Counted from the stretch's first letter, positions 37,101 to 62,620 are shown. The stretch: DNA of 64,000 nucleotides from Nymphaea colorata (GCF_008831285.2 NC_045144.1:18863716-18927715), one strand, 5' to 3'. The notes: a model not told the origin generated them from the sequence alone. Translations and numbers: made by a program.

Positions 37101-38432
37101 AAGAGAAGGTTGGAACGTCATCAAGTCCACGCCATGCGACCGTTATCAGGACTCCCCACAAAAGCTTACGTGGCGAACCGATTCTCTCTCTCAAGAACTC
37201 GCTCCCTTATCTTTGAAGAACTCCAATCTGTCTTCTCTTTCTCTCTTTAGAACTCTCAACAAAAATTAAAGAAAAAGAAAGAAGAAAGGGGAGGACTGTG
37301 ATCCCACCCACCCTGCGTCAGTCCACATCAAACAGAATCATTCCACAAACCTCCCAACCACACCACCTCCCTCCAAAACATGACTACAAAAAGCACCTCC
37401 CTCCTCCTAATAAAGAAAAATCTTTTCCATATTTTTGGTTAAAGAAAACAACAATCTTAAACCCTAAACCCTAAGTCTGAGAAGTTCGCCTCCACCAGCA
37501 CCTTCACAACAAGACACTCGAGAAAAAACCAAAAAGGTGACGTTGGGTCTGTGTGTATCATTACGGCAGATGTTCTCACCCGCTCTAGTCAACGAGGGGT
37601 CGGGAGACAGAAAGACCCTGCAAATCTCTCTGTCCCCCTTTTCCGTCTTTCTCTCTCTAAAAACTGCAACTCCCCATAAAGCAAGAAGAAAGTCACATGG
37701 GCAGCGTCGCACCGACGATTAATTGGCAGCATGACGTGGTTTTTCAGGTGGGTTAATCTCCATGTTTAGCTCAGCAATTAGCTAACTCTGTGGATTAATG
37801 GCTTCGGGCATTGTTGGTGCCCAAGATTGAGGGCCTGTTTCTCCTTTTTCTCCCAGAGAGAGAGAGAGTAATGATTAAGCAAAGAGGCAGTGGCGAGGGA
37901 ACAGCAGCAGGAGGAAGAGAAACAGAGGCAGCAGCAGCCGCAGCAGAAGCATAAGCAACAGTAGCGGCAGCCAAATGGCAGAGGGAGGAAGGCCGAGGGC
38001 AGGAGGGGGACAGCGGCAGGGATGGCTCCGCCACGCGAGCAGACAGCCCACCTGCAATAACCCCGCCTCCGCCCCACCTCCTCCTTCCGTACTCCTCAGC
38101 CACCTCCCTCCCTCCTCCTTCTCAGCCCACGAGGTGGATTCCTACCCGTCCCCCGGTTTCGAGCTCTATGCTGTCATCATCATCATCATCCCTCCTTCTC
38201 TCACTAGAAAGAAACGGCGTCTCTCCTTTCTCGGCTCTTCTCTTTATGTATAAAAAGTTTAGTGCATCTGTTCCTGGTCCAACATAAACAGCATGGACTC
38301 AAAGCACCCAGTTTAGTTTGCTTCTGCCCATCTCCTCCACCTCTTCATGAAGAATATCGCGTGTGAATGAAGAAACTAACATAGCAGAAATGAAATTGAC
38401 ATTGCTTACAGTACAGAACGAAATACACACAC

Positions 38433-38433
38433 A

Positions 38434-38461
<28 letters not shown>
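38433..38461. repeat. (CT)n microsatellite
   Basis: About 29 bp of CT, preceded by a short CA run. Confidence 0.95.
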
Positions 38462-38464
<3 letters not shown>

Positions 38465-38784
38465 ATTTATTTATTTATTAAGTCCTTGGTTGGAAGATGG
38501 TGGCAGACAAGTTCCTCGAAAGGATGAACATTCTTCCCCTCCTATCAGCATCCGTCTTCTGTGCTCTTCTTCTTAGGCTTCTTTAGGAGTTAGGGGCTCC
38601 TAAAACGGAGGGTTTGATGGTAGGAGCACCAGTGTCCTTCCCTGCTGCAAATGCCCAACATCCCAAATCCGACCCATCATTCCATGCAAGAGATGAGAGA
38701 GAAGGCTCTAGCACCAAACCCTAGGGGAGACCCCCCAACCTTCCAGCGGCGCCCTGTTCCCAACTGCCACTTTAAACTAAACAG

Positions 38785-38805
38785 ATATATATATATATAT
38801 ATATA
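38785..38805. repeat. (TA)n microsatellite
   Basis: About 21 bp of AT. Confidence 0.93.
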
Positions 38806-39154
38806 ACTTTACTTTTCTTGAGAGGGAGAGAGAGAGAGGAACAAGCATTTAGCATCTACCAACAAAGTTTATTTTACAAATAGATTCACAGTTCTACCTG
38901 GTATTGCATTCTTTTACTCAAGTTAACTTTTTAGATGATATGTAACTAATTAGCAAGGAAACTATATTAAGCAGAAGTGTTTCCATGCTTTAGTATATAT
39001 TTCAAGGAAGTGAACGAACAGCTACCCAATTGAACCTAAATTATTGGTGATGAAGATCGAGCATTTTTGCAAAATTTGTCCAAATGAAAGTTGTTTATGA
39101 TAAGATCTAATTAGTCACAAAAGACATTCAAAAACAGTTTTATTTTGAATGTGC

Positions 39155-39175
39155 ATATATATATATATATATATA
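39155..39175. repeat. (TA)n microsatellite
   Basis: About 21 bp of AT. Confidence 0.93.
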
Positions 39176-40034
39176 AACAATTCTTAGGATTGTTAAGATT
39201 GTGAAACTCATATCTATTTCTAATTTCTCTTAACTAAACACTCGTGATATTTGTTTCTCTCTCTAGGGGGGCTTTCCTTCAAGATTTTAACGGTCCCAGC
39301 AATCTGCCTATCCTTGCACGTGCTTGCCTATCCGTTTTCTCCACCAACACTGCCGGTTTGCCTCCTCCCCTTTGGCCCCTCATGCTCTCCGAAATGACTA
39401 TCCTATCCTCCACCTTGACGTGAGAACTGGGACCTATGATCTTATGTATAAGGCTATTAATGGAATTTGGCACCTCGAAGCCTAACGGATAACAGTGGCC
39501 ACGTCGACGCAGAGATGCCGTCCGGATAGGCGTCATCGTCTAAAAGACGATAATGCCCTCCAGAGCTTCTGCTGGATCAGGATCCAAAATGGTGCTGGAC
39601 TGAAAACGGGTCAGAACTCATGCGGTTGGATCCATATCATGACCATGAGAAATGAAAGTATTTAGCAAGTCTGGATCCATGGGCAAAAAACCCGAGTTGA
39701 GCCTTCTTAGGATCAGATCCAAATCCAGTTTAGCAATTGTGTTATCCGAATGACATTCTGCGTCTTCCATTCAACATCTTCACCTTCAAAACAAATACTA
39801 ATAAACAACATTTGTTCTTATCGTGTGAAACCCGCAGATTAAAAATAACTTAAAAGGATATGTTGGCAGCCTTCCTTAGCAGTTAAACATTTAAATTATT
39901 TCATGGTTTCTCGTGTAACTTAATTTTTTTTAATCTTCACAAAGCAGCTTCTCCCTTATTATATTATGTTCAGTAAGATTATCTTTTTGTTTATAGCAGA
40001 AAATCACGTTTGAGATGGGAGACCTCGCCAAACT

Positions 40035-40200
40035 AGTTTGGCTTTGTCGCATTCGCAACTGGCAGTAAGGCGGCTCACATTCAAAAGGTCACAAGTTTAA
40101 ATCCCGTGATAATGCTAGCAAACGCAATATTTAAATTGAAACATGTACCATAAGTCCACTTAATAAGGATAAGGATATGATCTTGAGGGTTTTATGCGGA
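40035..40200 (+). repeat. Possible tRNA-derived SINE remnant
   Basis: tggcagtaaggcgg resembles a polymerase III A box. 24 bases further on, aagtttaaatcccg resembles a B box (consensus GGTTCRANNCC). The segment is followed by AT-rich sequence. No flanking duplication or poly-A/T tail was confirmed. Confidence 0.25.
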
Positions 40201-41518
40201 AAACAGTTTCTTCTAAGTACATGTTATTTAAAATAATATGGCTTCCGTGATAATATAAAACTAATAAGAAACTTTAGTTGGGCACAATTAAGATTGGTTT
40301 ACTTTGGAGTTAAAAGTTATAGAATATAAAAAACTGATTGTAATTTTTATTTTTTTTAGGTTTTTTAAAGTAATAATTTAAGATGAAATTTATTTTCAGC
40401 TATCAAACACCCTTAAGAGAGATTTGAAGCACAAAATCTAGAATCTAGAACCACCCAACTTATTATTTTTTTAAGATTTTTTAGCTGGTTCTGCCCTTCT
40501 GTGGGTGGATATGAATATCTGCTGATAGATAGCAAGAGAGAAAAAAAAAAGGAGAGAAAGAAAAGTGGAACAAAATCTGATGCATTGCTTTTTTCTGCAG
40601 TACACAACACCGGTGACGCAATATTCCAGCATATCCCGATTATCCGGATAAGTGGTATCCCATTTATCTGGATATGAGTGGGCAGCTGCATATTCCCGTC
40701 ACTCCAACCAGCACCAAAAGAGAAAAGCTTCGTCACCCAATCTCCTTTTGTCCCCCTTTCTCTATCTAAAGGAACTAACTAGCAGTAGCAAATGGTTGCT
40801 TTCTCTGTCTCTGGTACAATGGGGAAGCAACTAGAACTAGAGTTGTGGTGGGGACTGCTGCTGCTGCTCTGTAGCAGCAGCAGCCATGGCTACCTTCCCT
40901 TTTTGAGCTTCGGCTCGGCAGTGGGGCTGCGGCAGCCATGGCTGCCTTTTTGGAGCTCTTCCTTTCTTTTCTTTTTTTTCCTTTCGAGCACAGACCGACA
41001 AAAAGGACGAAGGACAGACAGCAGCCCGCCTGTTTGCAGCCAACAAAACCTCCTCAAACACTTTCTCTTCCCCCATAAAGCCTGCCATTCCCCATGATAC
41101 TTTCTCTATTCCATACGACTCTCCTTCAATTTGTACTTCTAAAAAATTAGTTCTTGAATTTACCTTTTTATTGATTATAATTCTTTTATATTAAAAAATA
41201 TTTTGGAAAATATTACATGGGCATGAAGAATGATCAGTTTAGGTGGAAGTGGATTTAAATTTGAATTTTGGTGATATGAAAGTAGCAAAATAAAAAATTA
41301 TAATCACTACTATCAGTTTATGAGTTTAAGATCAGGCTCTTTGTTTGAGTTTCTTTTGTTAATATCAATAATAGTATTTATTTTTTATTTAATTGCTTAA
41401 TAAAATGGATAGGGGCAAAACGGTCTTTTTACGTGGATAGTGAAACACGAGTGCAATAAAAGAAGCCGGCCGTCCCATGCAATGCAGAGCACGGTGACGA
41501 CCACAATCAACAAGAGTC

Positions 41519-41545
41519 TAGAGAGAGAGAGAGAGAGAGAGAGAG
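41519..41545. repeat. (GA)n tract in the glutaredoxin promoter
   Basis: About 27 bp of GA lies about 90 bp upstream of the TATA box. It is a candidate GAGA-type promoter element by analogy only. Confidence 0.9.
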
Positions 41546-41630
41546 GGGGAAGTAGAGAGAGAAAAATGAGATGAATAAATAAATATAATAATATCCGGTT
41601 AATCGAACGGCCACCACCCTTTTCCTCCGC

Positions 41631-41638
41631 TATAAATA
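41631..41638 (+). promoter_or_regulatory. TATA box of the glutaredoxin gene
   Basis: tataaata in a GC-richer setting, about 190 bp before the start codon. Transcription would begin near 41660-41670, giving a leader of about 155 nt rich in CT. Confidence 0.75.
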
Positions 41639-41821
41639 AGCTGCTCCCACCCTCCACCGTCACCCCAGAGCAACCAGCAATCGTCTCTCGCTCTCTATCT
41701 GTTGGTGTTTGCTTTCTCTGTTTCTCTCTTGCTCTACAGCAAGCAAGGAAAGAAGAAGGAACGAAGGAGGTTTGGTTTGTCTCTCTGTTTCTCTTTTGAC
41801 GTTGAGAAGAAGGGAGGAATA

Positions 41822-42196
41822 ATGATGCAGGCGTGGGGGACGGCGGCATGCGTGCAGCAGGCGAGGGGAGGAGGCGGCGATCCACTGGAGAGGGTGGAGC
41901 GGCTGGCGTCGAGGAGCGCCGTGGTCATATTCAGCGATAGCTCCTGCTGTATGTGCCACGCCGTGAAGAGCCTCTTCTGCGGCATGGGCGTCAGCCCCAC
42001 CGTCTATGAGCTCGACGAGGACCCCAGGGGGAAGGAGATCGAGCGGGCCCTCGCCAGGCTGCTGGGCACTCCGCAGCCGCTGCCGGCGGTCTTCATCGGC
42101 GGCAAGCTCGTCGGCCCCATGGACAGGGTCATGGCCTCCCACATCAACGGCAGCTTGGTTCCTCTCCTCAAGGAGGCCGGGGCCCTTTGGCTCTGA
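41822..42196 (+). CDS. CC-type glutaredoxin (ROXY class)
   Basis: An intronless 124-residue protein. Residues 22-124 are one glutaredoxin domain with the CCMC active site at 42-45 ([12 protein letters not shown]), the [16 protein letters not shown] glutathione-binding segment (TVP-type loop) and [19 protein letters not shown]. The C-terminus ends ALWL, the motif ROXY proteins need to bind TGA bZIP factors and TOPLESS-type corepressors. The first of two adjacent ATGs is taken as start. Use of Met2 would cost one residue. CC-type glutaredoxins are land-plant specific and act in nucleus and cytosol to alter TGA-dependent transcription in flower development, nitrogen signalling and jasmonate/salicylate cross-talk. 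Coding DNA is much more GC-rich than the flanks, common for this family in several plant lineages. Which ROXY it corresponds to cannot be said. Confidence 0.96.
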   Translation: MMQAWGTAACVQQARGGGGDPLERVERLASRSAVVIFSDSSCCMCHAVKSLFCGMGVSPTVYELDEDPRGKEIERALARLLGTPQPLPAVFIGGKLVGPMDRVMASHINGSLVPLLKEAGALWL

Positions 42197-43579
42197 TCCG
42201 ACCGGCATGCAGTCTTCTCTCTTCTTCATACTGATCGAACCACCACTGAGTTCTTTCCTTTTTCTTTTTCTTCTCAATCCGACTGTCCCTTTGTTTCCTT
42301 TTTCGTACGTTACATGTAGTTAGGAAAGAGGAAGAGAGAGAAAGACAGATGTAAGAGAGTCATGGGGAAGGAGGGATGGGTCTGTTTGCCTTCCTATCTC
42401 CATTTTTGCACGCCATGGCTCTCTCGCTCTCTCTCTCTCTCTCTGGTTCTTCTTCTTCTTTGGTTTTAGTCCTTCTGGTGTCCTTTTCCTGAGAAGAGAT
42501 AGTGTAATTGGAAGGGGAAGGTGGTTACCTTTTTGTATAGAGAACAATACACGAATTTTTATGAGATGGGTCTTTGCTTATTTCTTTCTTTCTTATCTGC
42601 GTGGCATTTTCCTTTTTATGATCTTCTGCTCTTGTAATGGCGGCATGAGCATGAATCCATTACGAATTTTGCTTTCTGCCACTAATGAAGGCAGAGGAGG
42701 AGTTGGGAGGTTGACTTTTAAATGGCAGAGTTAAGCCATTGGAGCTTTGCTGCATCAAAAAGTCTTGTGATAGGAACAAAATCCTTCACTTACTGTATGA
42801 CTATAAACACCGCGTTATTTATTCCAAATCCTAAGCATATGTTCCATCCCTGTAAGTTATCACTAAGATTCCGGGTACTTTTACGGCGACTAAGAAATGC
42901 GCCTCTACTCCTCTTTCTCAGTGTTCACTGTGGTACATTCTCTTCCGGCCATTTGCCGGAGATTCCGGTGAAGATATCTGTTAGTGAGTGAAGGACAAAC
43001 GGTTTTCTCACGTCTCTCCGCAGTACTCTCTCGCGCGTGCCTGCACAGAGAGAGAGAAAGAGAGAGGCATGGTCCCCAGCTCCGGACTGCACCTGACAGA
43101 GTGAGGAATGAATCTGGCACGAACCTCTCTCTCTCTTCTCCCTGCCATCCACGTGGCACGACGGTTCACGTCACAGGGCAACTTGACCGGAGGGACGCCG
43201 GAAAGACATGTCAGCTCGCCGGAAGCGCTGTCTTTCCGGCGATGGCAGCTTCCTCTCGCGCACGCGACCACGTGATCAACGTAAAACAAATCGTCCTCTC
43301 CCTCTCTCTCTTCCCACTGAACCCCAGCATTGCACTACTCTCCTTGGACGGTGGCGATCGGCCGATCACCAGTAGCAACGGCTGTGATCTCGGATTGCAA
43401 ACTTTTGCGTTTCGACAAATCACTCGATTCGAGCTCCCATACTTGTGGTTAAAGAAACGGCTTCTGTATCATCATTGTGTCTCTTCCTCTCTCTCTCTCT
43501 CTTTGGAAGGGAGACAGGGCAAGATGATTGTGAATGAAAGCAAACCACATTCTTTTTCCTTTTCTGTTGCACGTTTTTT

Positions 43580-43602
43580 GTTATTATTATTATTATTATT
43601 AT
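43580..43602. repeat. (TTA)n microsatellite
   Basis: About eight TTA/ATT units. A longer one sits at 63909-63946. Confidence 0.9.
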
Positions 43603-46213
43603 TGTTACTATTATTAATAGTACTGATTAGTCACTCTTATTTTAAATGAGCTACCAAAATCCAAGATTCAAGTTCCATTTTGGATTAAAAAAAGTTGAGA
43701 AATAAAAGATGCAAGGAAAGATCAATGGTGTAAGGCCAATGTGATTAACAAATATATTAGTTACTGAAAGGTGAATTCAGATCTTCCTAAAAGCAGCAGT
43801 AAAATCCCCAAGGAAGTGTTTAACAAGAACATTATACTCTTGGAACACATGTCCAGATAAACTTTCTAAAAAAATATAATGTGATTGTAGATGGTATTTC
43901 CAATCAAATGTTAGCCAGATTTATGTTATCTTCAATTCTTGTTTCTCTGTAACATCACAGAATGTTCTTCTTACCAGATGCCCTTTAACGTGAACTTACA
44001 GAAGATGCACCCTTACTCGGTTTCCACTATGCTAACCATTTTGGGTCTTCAAACATTTAGCTAGAAATGTCAACCGAGCAGATTTAAATCAGATATTTCA
44101 TCTGACTGCTTGAAATCCACAGAAGAAGAAAAAGTGACAGTCTTCCATTGAAGAAAACAAAATAAAATTAGATCCAGATTCAATTTGGCATGACTATATA
44201 TCGATTATATAATATACATGATATAAAATGTGGTCATGCCGGACTAACCTTCTCCATATCCACATCCAGTTCAACCTCAGGAATTTAATCGACTGAGTAG
44301 TGCAGCCATTAGAGCACTCTTCCTCATTATGTAATTCAAGTTTTCAAATTAATTTTTTGCAGACTCTCTTAACGTGTGCTTTAGTGGGCTGAGCGGTTGC
44401 TGGAATTTGAAGAGTCATGGCAACCCTCAGCTGGTAAAACAGCTGATGAATATTCTCTATGTGCATGTTCGTTAAAAGGGATGCGTAAAGGGAATTTGCC
44501 ATTATAAATTTATGATCGAAAGTGGACATTAAAGCACCAATAATCTAAAATTTGAACATGCAAAGAGAGAGAGAGAAGGAAAGCGATTGCATGCATATTG
44601 AATACTAATTATAGGAACAGGTAGAAGTTACAGGAGTGAAACATGGCAGATAGAAGGAATGAAGTTTATGCTTTGTTACGTGTGTAATTACTGCAGTTTT
44701 AGGGAATGACGGTAGAAGTAAATGAATTTCTCTCTCACACTCTCTCTCTCTCTCTTTGAACCTGCCAAATTTTGAAAACCACATGCAAAGCTCATTGAAA
44801 TTGCAGACAACCTATTGGCTCCCACAGAATCAACGGCCCTTGAGTTGACGCTTCGATGCAGATCATGCACCCACCAAGCACTAGCTGGACTTTCTAGAGA
44901 AGGAATGCTCTGATAGTTTCTTGGGTTCTTTCTATCTTTTCTGGATAAAGATTTCTAGCAAACGGATGACGAGCAAAAAGAAAAGAAAAGGAGAACACCA
45001 ACAGATAAGAATTTGGTAAAAAGAGCAATAAAGAGAATATGAAATAAATTGCGCGAGGAGTGACGCATAGAAATAATTAAAGGAGAGAGAGAATGAGAGA
45101 ATAAGAAAAGTAAACTCCAGCAGCCTTGATACACTTGGACGATAGAAATGCGATGCTCAAATACTGTCACGTGAAAGACCCAGTTGCGCCTGCATTAGTG
45201 AAGAAGAAGAAGAAAACAAGAGACGCAACAGAAGTGGAGAAAAGAAGACGACGAGCAGAAAGAGACATTCCCCTGCCTTGAAGCCTTTCTGACTTGGCAA
45301 AGGTTCCAACTCTTCAAATTGTGACTCTCTAGGAAGACTATGCAAGTTTCAACATGATTTCACATTTAGATTCTTCATATTTTAATACACACACACTCTC
45401 TCTCTCTCTCTCTCTATCTATCTACAGATTTAGAGAGAGAGAGAGAGAGAAGAGGATCTTATTCTATAACGCCAAGAGGGAAGAACCAAGTCGTGTCGGA
45501 ATCTTGCCGGTGGAGAGGAGGGGCTCTATCTGATTCTTCTTGATCAACTGAAGTGGTGTATATCTTGAACGCGGAGTTTCTTTGAGTTGGGGAGTCTCCC
45601 AATGAATGAGAGAAAACTTGGGGATTGGTTTAGGCCAAGTTGGTCGGTTGGCAGGATTGAGTCTGTCTTGATTGCCTTGTTTTCGCACCTTTCACAGTGA
45701 GCTCGAGTTGACCAACTACTATTTTCTTTCATACTTTTTGTACTCACGTATGTTGAGAAGCAAGCCAGACAGAGAGGGAGTATCTCGATTAGGGACAGTT
45801 CCTAGTGTCCTTCTCTCTCTCTCTCTCTCCACACCCACTTTCTCGTGAGCTTTTTGGTTACCAAGAGAGAGGGGGAGATGGGAGAGATGTTTGCAAATAG
45901 CTAGGATCCGATTTGAAGATTTTTGTGGTTTTCTATATCACCAGATCCTATTTCAATTGGAGCCTGTAACATGCTCAGCTTTTACGGATCCAACCAGTTT
46001 GCAACTCTACAACAAAGTGATGATTCAAGTCTCACGAGTGTAAATTCTTTGTGAAAATCAAAGATGTTGAACCACACTTTAGAGTTCGGGTCTAAAATTT
46101 AGATCGGGTCCTTTTTCCTATATGCAGTTGATACATCCATTCCTGCCTTGCTGAGGCTTTCTATAATTATTTAACCATAGCTGATCGGTCAGATTGTCAT
46201 GCTGATGACACAT

Positions 46214-47113
46214 CTTCAACTTAATTTCTACAGGTGTTTTACTCTTTTAAACTGAAAACATTGACATGCGTAACACTTGAGTTGAAGAATAATATAGTTG
46301 AAGAATAATATACTATACCATCACCCAAGTTCTGAAACAACCCTAGACCGACCCTGGGAATGAGAGAAGGTGGTAGCTTTGCCTCTCACAAACTACCATG
46401 GTAAATATCTTTGCATGGTTTTGTATACTTGGAAAAATAAGTTTCTGTTAAAAATTTTTTAACTTACTAGAAAGCTATTTTAACTTTTCCTTTTAGAGAC
46501 AATTGTCATTTCCTTGGATCATAAGACTGCAAGACGAGAGAAGGGTTGGTGTAAGGGAAATAAACAGGCAGTTATAACCACATGCTTCTTTATTGTTTAC
46601 ATCATTGAAGAGACCGGACGACCATCGACTTGAACAAGACACTGCCGAAGGACGTGCTGTTCAACTTAATTTCTATGGGTGTTTTACTCTTTTAAACTGA
46701 AAACATTGACATGTGTGACACTCGAGTTAAAGAATAATATACTATACGATCACCCAAGTTCTGAAACAGCCCTAAACGACCCTGAGAATGAGAGAAGGTG
46801 GTAGCTTTGCCTCTCACGAACTACCATGGTAAATATCTTTGCATGGTTTTGTATACTTGGAAAAATAAGTCTGTTAAAAAATTTTTCACTTACTTGAAAA
46901 CTATTTTAACTTTTCCTTTTAGAGACAATTGTCATTTCCTTGGATCATAAGACTGCAAGACGAGAGAAGGGTTGGTGTAAGGGAAATAAACATGCAGTTA
47001 TAACCACATGCTTCTTTAAACCCATACGGTGCCACACTATTGTTTACATCGTTGTGTTTACATCATTGAAGAGACCGGAGGACCATCGCTTGAACAAGAC
47101 ACTGCCGAAGGAC
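46214..47113. repeat. Tandem duplication, two units of about 450 bp
   Basis: Unit 1 (46214-46659) and unit 2 (46660-47113) both begin ttcaacttaatttcta and end near actgccgaaggac. They are nearly identical over ttttactcttttaaactgaa, gaatgagagaaggtggtagc, aactaccatggtaaatatct and cttggatcataagactgcaa. Unit 2 has extra bases around 47020-47055 (a second tgtttacatc-type word). The unit resembles sequence at 600-890, so it may belong to a dispersed family. No protein is encoded. Confidence 0.9.
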
Positions 47114-48462
47114 TGGTCAGTGGGGGCAGACTTACATTATACCGACTCGTGTTCCTTTGGACTATCACCCGAAGAAGACATGATCGGTGGGATCCTTTCT
47201 CTACAAAATTTGGCAGCATAGAAAAACTAGAGCTTGCAACAGGTAAATCTTCGACTAACACCCGAAAATAAACAAACTCTTAAGGCTGCAACCCCTACTT
47301 AAAATTAACAGCAAAAGATGCGGCTGAGATTATCATATGCAGCCTTTGATAACAATGTACGAGTCGTTTGATCTGTACGTTGTCTAATCAAATTGATGGG
47401 ACAGATAATGAATTCTCGTCATAAAAACAACTTTCTGTTTGCTTATTTTATGGTCTAAATTTTCCAAGCTCTACATTTTCCACCACTAGCACATATAACA
47501 CAATGATTGTGTCGTCAGTTCGATTCTGATGGAGCTTTTTTTTTCATATAACATTCAAGTTGAATGGTGTATTGTGAAACCACTCGAAACCATTAGACCT
47601 TAGGGGTAGAAGAAAGAGGAGAGGATGTCTTCGCAAACAGCCAAGAGCCCATATATGTAAGCCACCATTTGTGAGATTTATAAAATTTAGTATTATCATA
47701 TTGATGTAAATCTGCCTTACCATTCAAATCTGACGACCACTTTATCTTATCACAACTTATCCCCGACATATAAGCGTATAATTGACCAATTGACAGGAAA
47801 ACCATAATGTGTGTGTGTCCATATCTAATTCTTAGTTTCTGCCGCATCTCAGGTTTCTCAGATTTGGCGAAAATATCTTATAGCTGCCAGCCTAAGGACA
47901 GAGAGGCAAATCTGAACGAACGAAATGCCTGAGAATCATAGATATGCACACATCCATATTGTCTACCAATTTGAACAAGGAATCAAAGAATAATCGTGCT
48001 CATTATCTCCCTCCGGTGCCGGCAAACAGATAAATTCGAACCAAAAAAAGGTAGCCAGCAACAATGAACAATGAAACATAAACATTATCTATTTTCCATC
48101 GCCATCCTATATCTATGGATAAGATACTTTGCCCTTTCCTCATAATGATGCGTCACCAAAGGTCAGCAACCAGCGAAAAAAAGAAATTTGCGGAATGACG
48201 CAGCAGGCCTTTGACAATGCTGCGAGAACCTTCGTATGCTTTTCAGCAAGTGCATGCAAGGAGAGCAAAATTCCAAAAGTAATGAACAGGGATCTTTCAT
48301 ATACGTGTGAGGTCAGCCAAACGCTGGCAGTACTGTACAGGTATCTTCTAATCAGCCCATCTCTATCAAAATTACCTATCCATTTTTTATCATTGAGAAT
48401 TATTTATACTTTATAATACAATTTATTCCCAGTACTTGTTAACAGCCAATCCTAGTAGTCAT

Positions 48463-49169
48463 TAAGGATGTTCATAAATCTGATTTAGATCTGATATCCG
48501 ATCGAACCGCATAAACAAACTAGGGTATGTAAAAAATGTTGACATCCAATTACGAATTTGTATCAGATTTGAATATAAAAAATGACATCCAATCAGACTC
48601 AGAATCAAATTCAAGTAAATATTGGTGGGATTCAATTTTAAATAAATATCCTACACTCAACGTCTAGTTTGAATTCGGTTCAAAAGTCAGTTTATGAATT
48701 CAGATTTCGGATTCAGATATGATATTAGATTTTTTCATCCGAATTTGAATATAAATCCAAATCCAAATATATAGATATCTGAAAAGGCAGAAAAGGCAGA
48801 TATGGTTAAGCCATGTGACACAGGCACGTGAGATTTGCCCAGGTACCATGTCGCTAGATGGATACTGCTGGCATTTAAAAACATTTAAAATTATATTTTC
48901 AAACTTAATTTTTTTCTTCAATTTTGATTTTTCTTTTCTTTTATATTTCCCTTCCACTAAGATTTTATATTTTCCTTTAATTTTGAGATTTTTTGTGGAT
49001 TATTATATATAAATATATTTACATATGTACTCTGCTACACCCCTCCACCCAAGTTTTTTAAAATCCTCATACTCATACCCGCATCTCCGTATCTGTATCA
49101 TACCCATACCCATACCCCTGTAACATAGTGGTAAAGTATATATCATATTCTAATCCGATGACATCCCTA
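48463..49169. mobile_element. hAT-type non-autonomous transposon with perfect 8-bp target duplication
   Basis: The element starts taaggatgttcataaatc and ends ccgatgacatcccta (reverse: tagggatgtcatcgg), so the termini are imperfect inverted repeats. It is flanked on both sides by gtagtcat (48455-48462 and 49170-49177), the 8-bp duplication expected of hAT transposases. The first 320 bp carry the same tccgaat/agatat words as the relics at 16.1-16.4 kb and 62.6-63.0 kb. There is no transposase frame, so it would have been mobilised in trans. Confidence 0.85.
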
Positions 49170-49771
49170 GTAGTCATTACCTGACCAGACCAACTATTTG
49201 TTTGTGTATCAGCAATTAGTTGGTCAGGTTAGACTAGTCAGCCTAGCCATTGGGCAGCTAAATAATCCTAGGCCTTTATGCATATGTGTGCGCATATTGT
49301 GTGCATAAATATATGTTTCTATATATATTTCTGTAAAACTATTTGTTCATTTATTTACTTATTTGCTTATTTTTAGTTAATTGACTACGATTAACTTGAA
49401 GTGACTAGTCATTTTTTGAGTCTTGAATGACCAGTGTCCAACTTCCAATTTAATTTATCTGTTTAGGAACAAATGGCCATCCATTCGCACATACCCTAAA
49501 AGGCATGATCCCATTTTTGTGCATGAAAAATGCTCAACAATTCCTAGACTGACATGAAAATGAAATGGAAAATTTAATAAATGCTTTCCCCATATTTCCA
49601 TAAACCTGTTTACATCAATTGTATTTTCTGGAGCTATCTGTAATATACATCTCTTAAAAGAAATATGCTTTTCTAATGAATCTAAAAATAAATATACATG
49701 GAGCTAAATAATGAACAAATAAAGTAGTGTCCAAAAGACAAAATACGGCCGAAAGGATCAGGATTACATGA

Positions 49772-62299
<12,528 letters not shown>

Positions 62300-62316
62300 C
62301 TCTCTCTCTCTCTCTC
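62300..62316 (-). repeat. (GA)n leader abutting the pseudouridine synthase start codon
   Basis: On the coding strand a GA run of about 16 bp ends directly at ATGATG, an unusual position for a microsatellite because length changes would alter the immediate translation context. Confidence 0.85.
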
Positions 62317-62620
62317 CTGGTCGTCCCCCCCTTCTCTCTCCGCGATGATGGACAGATGGAAGAAGGCGGGAAGCAAGTTCCAGGTCGCTCCCGACTAGCG
62401 GGTAATTCGTTTTCCCAGTCCTCTCCGCTCGCACTCCAGATTCCCTCCCTCGCCCCTTTTGTTCAACGAAGATGGGTGAGTGGCGGGACTCGATTTCCCA
62501 TCTCAAACATGGAAATCCCTGCTTTGCTGCTTTTCCCTCAAACGGCTAAAACCGGTTTCCCCTCGCCCTGGGAAAGCCGACACCTTCCAAGTCCCATACG
62601 ATCGATCCCACCTACGAATG

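Larger units (their letters stand above)
34842..41630. other. Intergenic region between CID gene and glutaredoxin
   Basis: About 6.8 kb. 34842-35100 should be 3' UTR. 36400-38300 is purine-rich or pyrimidine-rich and generates many overlapping open frames on both strands with Ser/Leu/Arg-biased translations, none of which match a family. Microsatellites are dense (36692-36769, 37033-37096, 38433-38461, 38785-38805, 39155-39175). A possible tRNA-derived SINE lies near 40.0 kb. The short Leu-rich frame at 40792-41097 has a signal-peptide-like start but no other support. Confidence 0.6.
42197..49771. other. Intergenic region between glutaredoxin and pseudouridine synthase genes
   Basis: About 7.6 kb. 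42197-42570 is the likely glutaredoxin 3' UTR. The long frames at 42984-43649 come from pyrimidine-rich low-complexity DNA and match nothing. Further on are a (TTA)n run at 43580-43602, several CT/GA microsatellites (44737-44757, 45391-45449, 45813-45829), a 2 x 450 bp tandem duplication at 46214-47113 and a complete hAT-type insertion at 48463-49169. Confidence 0.65.

Noticed and set aside
37778-38253. Several overlapping open frames rich in Ala, Leu or Pro
   Set aside because: All derive from imperfect gca/gga repeats. No codon structure, splice signals or family resemblance were found.
38480-38780. MicroRNA precursor
   Set aside because: Only an 8-bp stem (tttaggag/ctcctaaa) was visible, and no conserved plant miRNA sequence was recognised here or elsewhere in the window.
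40035-40110. Candidate tRNA gene
   Set aside because: A- and B-box-like words are present, but no cloverleaf with paired acceptor arms could be drawn. It is kept only as a low-confidence SINE remnant.
40792-41097. Possible small secreted protein with a Leu-rich start
   Set aside because: The hydrophobic stretch comes from ctg/cag repeats, and the remainder is low-complexity. There is no TATA, splice or homology support.
42984-43649. 221-codon open frame on the plus strand
   Set aside because: It arises from CT/GA-rich low-complexity DNA and a (TTA)n run. The translation is Ser/Leu/Arg-biased with a poly-Leu tail, several overlapping frames are equally open on the other strand, and no family is recognisable.
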